Source: Zeus faber
Taxonomy: Eukaryota; Chordata; Actinopteri; Zeiformes; Zeidae
DNA: 64,000 nt
Direction of reading: 5' to 3'
NCBI GenBank assembly: GCA_960531495.1
Contig: OY482863.1
Span: 9,592,000 to 9,655,999, forward strand
The stretch's first letter is position 1. Every line of letters begins with the position of its first letter. The notes below the pieces were generated by a model, which did not search any database, was not told the DNA's origin, and worked only from the letters and a program-made list of their open reading frames with translations. A program made the position numbers and the translations under genes. Of this stretch, positions 61,517-64,000 are shown piece by piece.

Positions 61517-61926
61517 GTGAAACATGAATAACAGGACAGCTTGTCACACTCTTGGCCATGCCGCTGTTAGTGACAGTGTCTGTCTCCCTCGCCTTTTCCT
61601 TGGGCTATACCGCAATGTCATAATCAAAAAATAAATAAAAAAACTGAGGCCACGCCTCCTGCTGTGAGGTGTTGCAGAACTAACAATAATAAGCCTTCAA
61701 CAAACACCAAACGTCTCCGTGGCAGTATCCGGTTTTCAATAGAATTGTAATGCTTCATATACATATCTTGTAAAGTCATCAAGCACACAATTGTTGAAAT
61801 TTTCTCTGTCTACGTTGACGTCGAAACCTGATGTCTAAGAAAAGTAACGCAAGGTCGTTAGGCTTGCCGAATGCCGAGCGATTTCTTCAACCTTGTTTTT
61901 TTGTACCTATTTTTTGTGTTCCATAG

Positions 61927-63713
61927 GCAGCCTTTGAGATCAGTCCTTCATGCCAGATGAAGAGCCTCCAGTTCCGGAACATCGCCCCCAAGGCCCCGGC
62001 TGTGGTGCCCCCCCCCTCCCCTGCGGTCCTGTCCTGCCAGCCTCCCTCCGCCCTCCCAGAGGCCACCACCGCTTCAAGCGCCAAGTCAATCATAGTGCCC
62101 ACCCAAAACTATGCATTGATGCAGATAGCGGGTCAGGATGGCACCTTCTCCCTAGTGGCGCTGCCCCCTGCGGTCTCCTCTCAAACACCTCATCAACAGC
62201 AGCAACAAAGCCAGCCAATACAAAAGAACCTCAAGTTGCCCATTCCTAGATATCAGCCAATGAGGAGCAAAGGTACCACAGAGAAAAATAACCTCCCCAC
62301 ACCAATCGCCAGGCTGAAAATGCCATCCAAGGTTTCCGTGACAACGCAGACGAGGTTAGCCTCCCCGGCAATTAAGAAAGAGCCACTGGAGTCCAAGGAA
62401 ACAAAGGAGAACTCAGTCTCCAAGGTAGAACCTTCAGAGCAAGTAATCCTGATTGATCCGACTGCCTCGGAGATCTCCGTCAGCACTCTACTCCCAGACA
62501 ACGCTGTCCTTTATCCAGGATCTCAGTTGGAGAAAACGGCAGATTCCCTGCAACGGCCTGCTCCTACCGGCATCGTTCAGAACCTTCATTATCCACCCGC
62601 TGCCGCCAACAGCTCTCCAAGTAAAGCACCAGTGGAAGGGGGCATGACTACACTGAGACCGTGCCAGTCCAAGCCTGCCGCAGCCCAGCCTCCGGGCAGT
62701 ATCACTGTCCTCTCGCCAGCCATTTTCAGCAAAGCTGTCCAGATCATCCCCTCCCCACCCAAGGGCAAGCTGCCCATCCTGCCTTACTCAAAGATGAAGA
62801 GCACGCTCATCCCAACTGCCAAGCTCAGCAGCGTTTCCCCAGAAAAGAAGGGTTTCTCTGGGCGGCCTAGTTTCACCAGCTCCTCTGATACTGCAGCCAA
62901 GACCTCCGAGAAAGCTGAAGCCTTGCGTCACAACCAGATGCCAAACTCCCTTCTACCCCCCCAGTCCAAGACTCCACTCTTGCTTGTTCTGGGAGCCTTA
63001 CAGAAACCACCTGGCAAGAAGAGGGGCAGAAAAAGAAAGACAATAGATGACATCCTAGCCTTTGAGGCACGGAAGAAGAGGTCCTTGTCTTTTTTCCGCC
63101 GGAGGATGCCGGAGAAACCTCCAGCCCTTGTTCTAGGTTCTAAAGAAAAGGAGGTTGATATTTCTAAGAAGTACCGCAGCATCAGGCCCAAACCCATGCT
63201 AGTCATGGAGACTGTTCCCCAGCTAGTTAGCTTGCCTGCCATTACCTCAGATTGCCAGGATCAGGAGCTTCTAATCGGCCACCGGCTCTCTACCAGCACC
63301 ACAGCCAAAGCCCAGGATTGTTCTCCCCAAACAGCCCCGGTGAGCCTCCACCTGAGAGACACCTCCCACCAGAGACTTTTTGTAGGCAGTCGCCCACTTC
63401 ACCGCTGCCCCACCTGCGGACGCTGTTTCCAGTTCAAGCATCATCTCCAGAGCCACATGAACAGCCACACCAACAGCCGGCCCTATATGTGCCCGGTCTG
63501 CCGCAAAGCCTACGCCCACTCAGGCAGCCTGAGCACCCACATGAAGCTCCACCATGCGGAGGGACGCCCGCGGAAGGCCCTGTGCTGCGAGTTCTGTGAG
63601 AAGGCCTTTGGATATGTCGGGGTGTACTTCAGCCACCTGAGAGAGGTGCACAAGGTGGTGCTAACAGTGGAGCCCTCCATCAGCCAGCATGAGGACGATG
63701 TGCCCGTAGAGTG
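61927..63713 (+). CDS. znf438: znf438 large coding exon (zinc finger protein 438)
   Basis: A polypyrimidine/AG acceptor ends at 61926 and the frame is open from 61927 (AAFEISPSCQ, then MKSLQFRNIAPK). Numbered from the in-frame Met at 61957, conserved ZNF438 blocks are: QFRNIAPK (5-12); a PTQNYALMQ...GTFSLVALP block (48-70); NLKLPIPRYQP (91-101); a SPAIFSKAVQI/PKGKLPILPYSKMK segment; the basic motif KKRGRKRK (354-361) followed by DDILAF; and three C2H2 fingers with ligands C484/C487/H500/H504, C512/C515/H528/H532 and C544/C547/H560/H565. This matches human ZNF438 as I recall it. ZNF438 is a nuclear C2H2 protein reported as a transcriptional repressor. The exon ends at 63713 with two bases of a split codon, followed by donor GTGAGA. 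The apparent stop at 63715-63717 lies in the intron. The true start may be in an upstream exon I could not identify, because the frame is open before Met 61957. Confidence 0.93.
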
Positions 63714-63919
63714 GTGAGATGTACAATCATTCAAAAAGAAGGGTCGTGAAAAACATTTGAACCTACAATTACTTTTTAGCTGTAATTATGTAAAAAATTG
63801 ACATACGTAAATCAGGATAGATATTCGACTGTTTGCTTGATATTGCTCCCGCCATAGCAAAGTGTTGAATAAGCAGTGATTTATAATTGTGTCATATAGT
63901 CTTCTATTTTCCTCTGCAG

Positions 63920-64000
63920 GGCCACCTCTCCAGAGCCATCAGATGACCAGTGCCAGGATCGCGAGGACCCGGTAGAGCTTCAGATCAAGTGTGGCCGCTG
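63920..64000 (+). CDS. znf438: znf438 next coding exon (partial, runs off window)
   Basis: After a 206-bp intron (63714-63919) that ends in a TTTTCCTCTGCAG acceptor, the G at 63920 completes the TG left by the previous exon (TGG, Trp). The frame then continues ATSPEPSDDQCQDREDPVELQIKCGRC to the window edge. The end matches the ELQIKCGRC-type segment that follows the third finger in human ZNF438 (VKLQIKCGRC), where another CxxC finger begins. Both splice sites and the frame agree. The remaining C-terminal fingers lie beyond position 64000. Confidence 0.9.

Noticed and set aside
63714..63717. Stop codon apparently ending znf438 after Trp 586
   Set aside because: GTGAGA at 63714 is a splice donor, and joining to 63920 restores the conserved ELQIKCGRC continuation.

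Overview
The window is teleost fish nuclear DNA. It is almost entirely non-coding, packed with long (CA)n/(GT)n, (GA)n and (AT)n microsatellites and poly-C/poly-G tracts, and carries decayed Tc1/mariner copies and fish-type LINE tails. Nothing bacterial, viral or organellar is visible. The species cannot be fixed. The extreme dinucleotide density and the short intergenic distance suggest a compact, microsatellite-rich teleost; gadiforms are one possibility, which is a guess.

Two vertebrate genes anchor the window. On the minus strand, positions 10195-10138 encode the first coding exon of zeb1: 19 residues beginning MADGPRCKRRKQANPRR, followed directly by a GTGAGT donor. Positions 1-10137 are therefore the 5' part of zeb1 intron 1. 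On the plus strand at the far right, 61927-63713 is the large coding exon of znf438, with an N-terminal conserved block, a basic motif and three C2H2 fingers. A 206-bp intron follows, and the next exon (63920 onward) runs off the window. The genes are head to head (zeb1 leftward, znf438 rightward), as I recall for ZEB1 and ZNF438 on human 10p11. The roughly 51 kb between them holds both promoters, any znf438 5' exons, and probably cis-regulatory DNA.

Layout: 1-10137 zeb1 intron 1; 10138-10600 zeb1 exon 1, 5' leader and proximal promoter, with an upstream reading frame, several CACCT boxes and a pyrimidine tract; 10.8-10.9 kb a (TTC)24 array; 12.5-13.9 kb CpG-rich DNA; 14.4-15.6 kb a microsatellite/minisatellite cluster; 17.3-17.5 kb a possible conserved element; 20.5-23.4 kb LINE tails and an inactivated Tc1-like transposon; 24.2-25.1 kb a CpG-rich block with a splice donor that could be a znf438 first exon; 28.9-33.6 kb non-autonomous DNA-element remnants; 35-46 kb mostly unique sequence with several possible conserved non-coding blocks, plus another Tc1 remnant at 38.1-38.7 kb; 47-50.2 kb transposon-derived DNA; 50-61 kb mixed unique and microsatellite DNA with a 200-base N gap at 54241-54440; 61.9-64 kb znf438.

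No previously undescribed protein system is present. The items most worth a second look are the zeb1 leader (a 25-codon upstream frame resembling the ZEB1 N-terminus, and the CACCT cluster), several near-perfect short-loop palindromes, the transposon whose end has become a microsatellite, and the microsatellite density itself.
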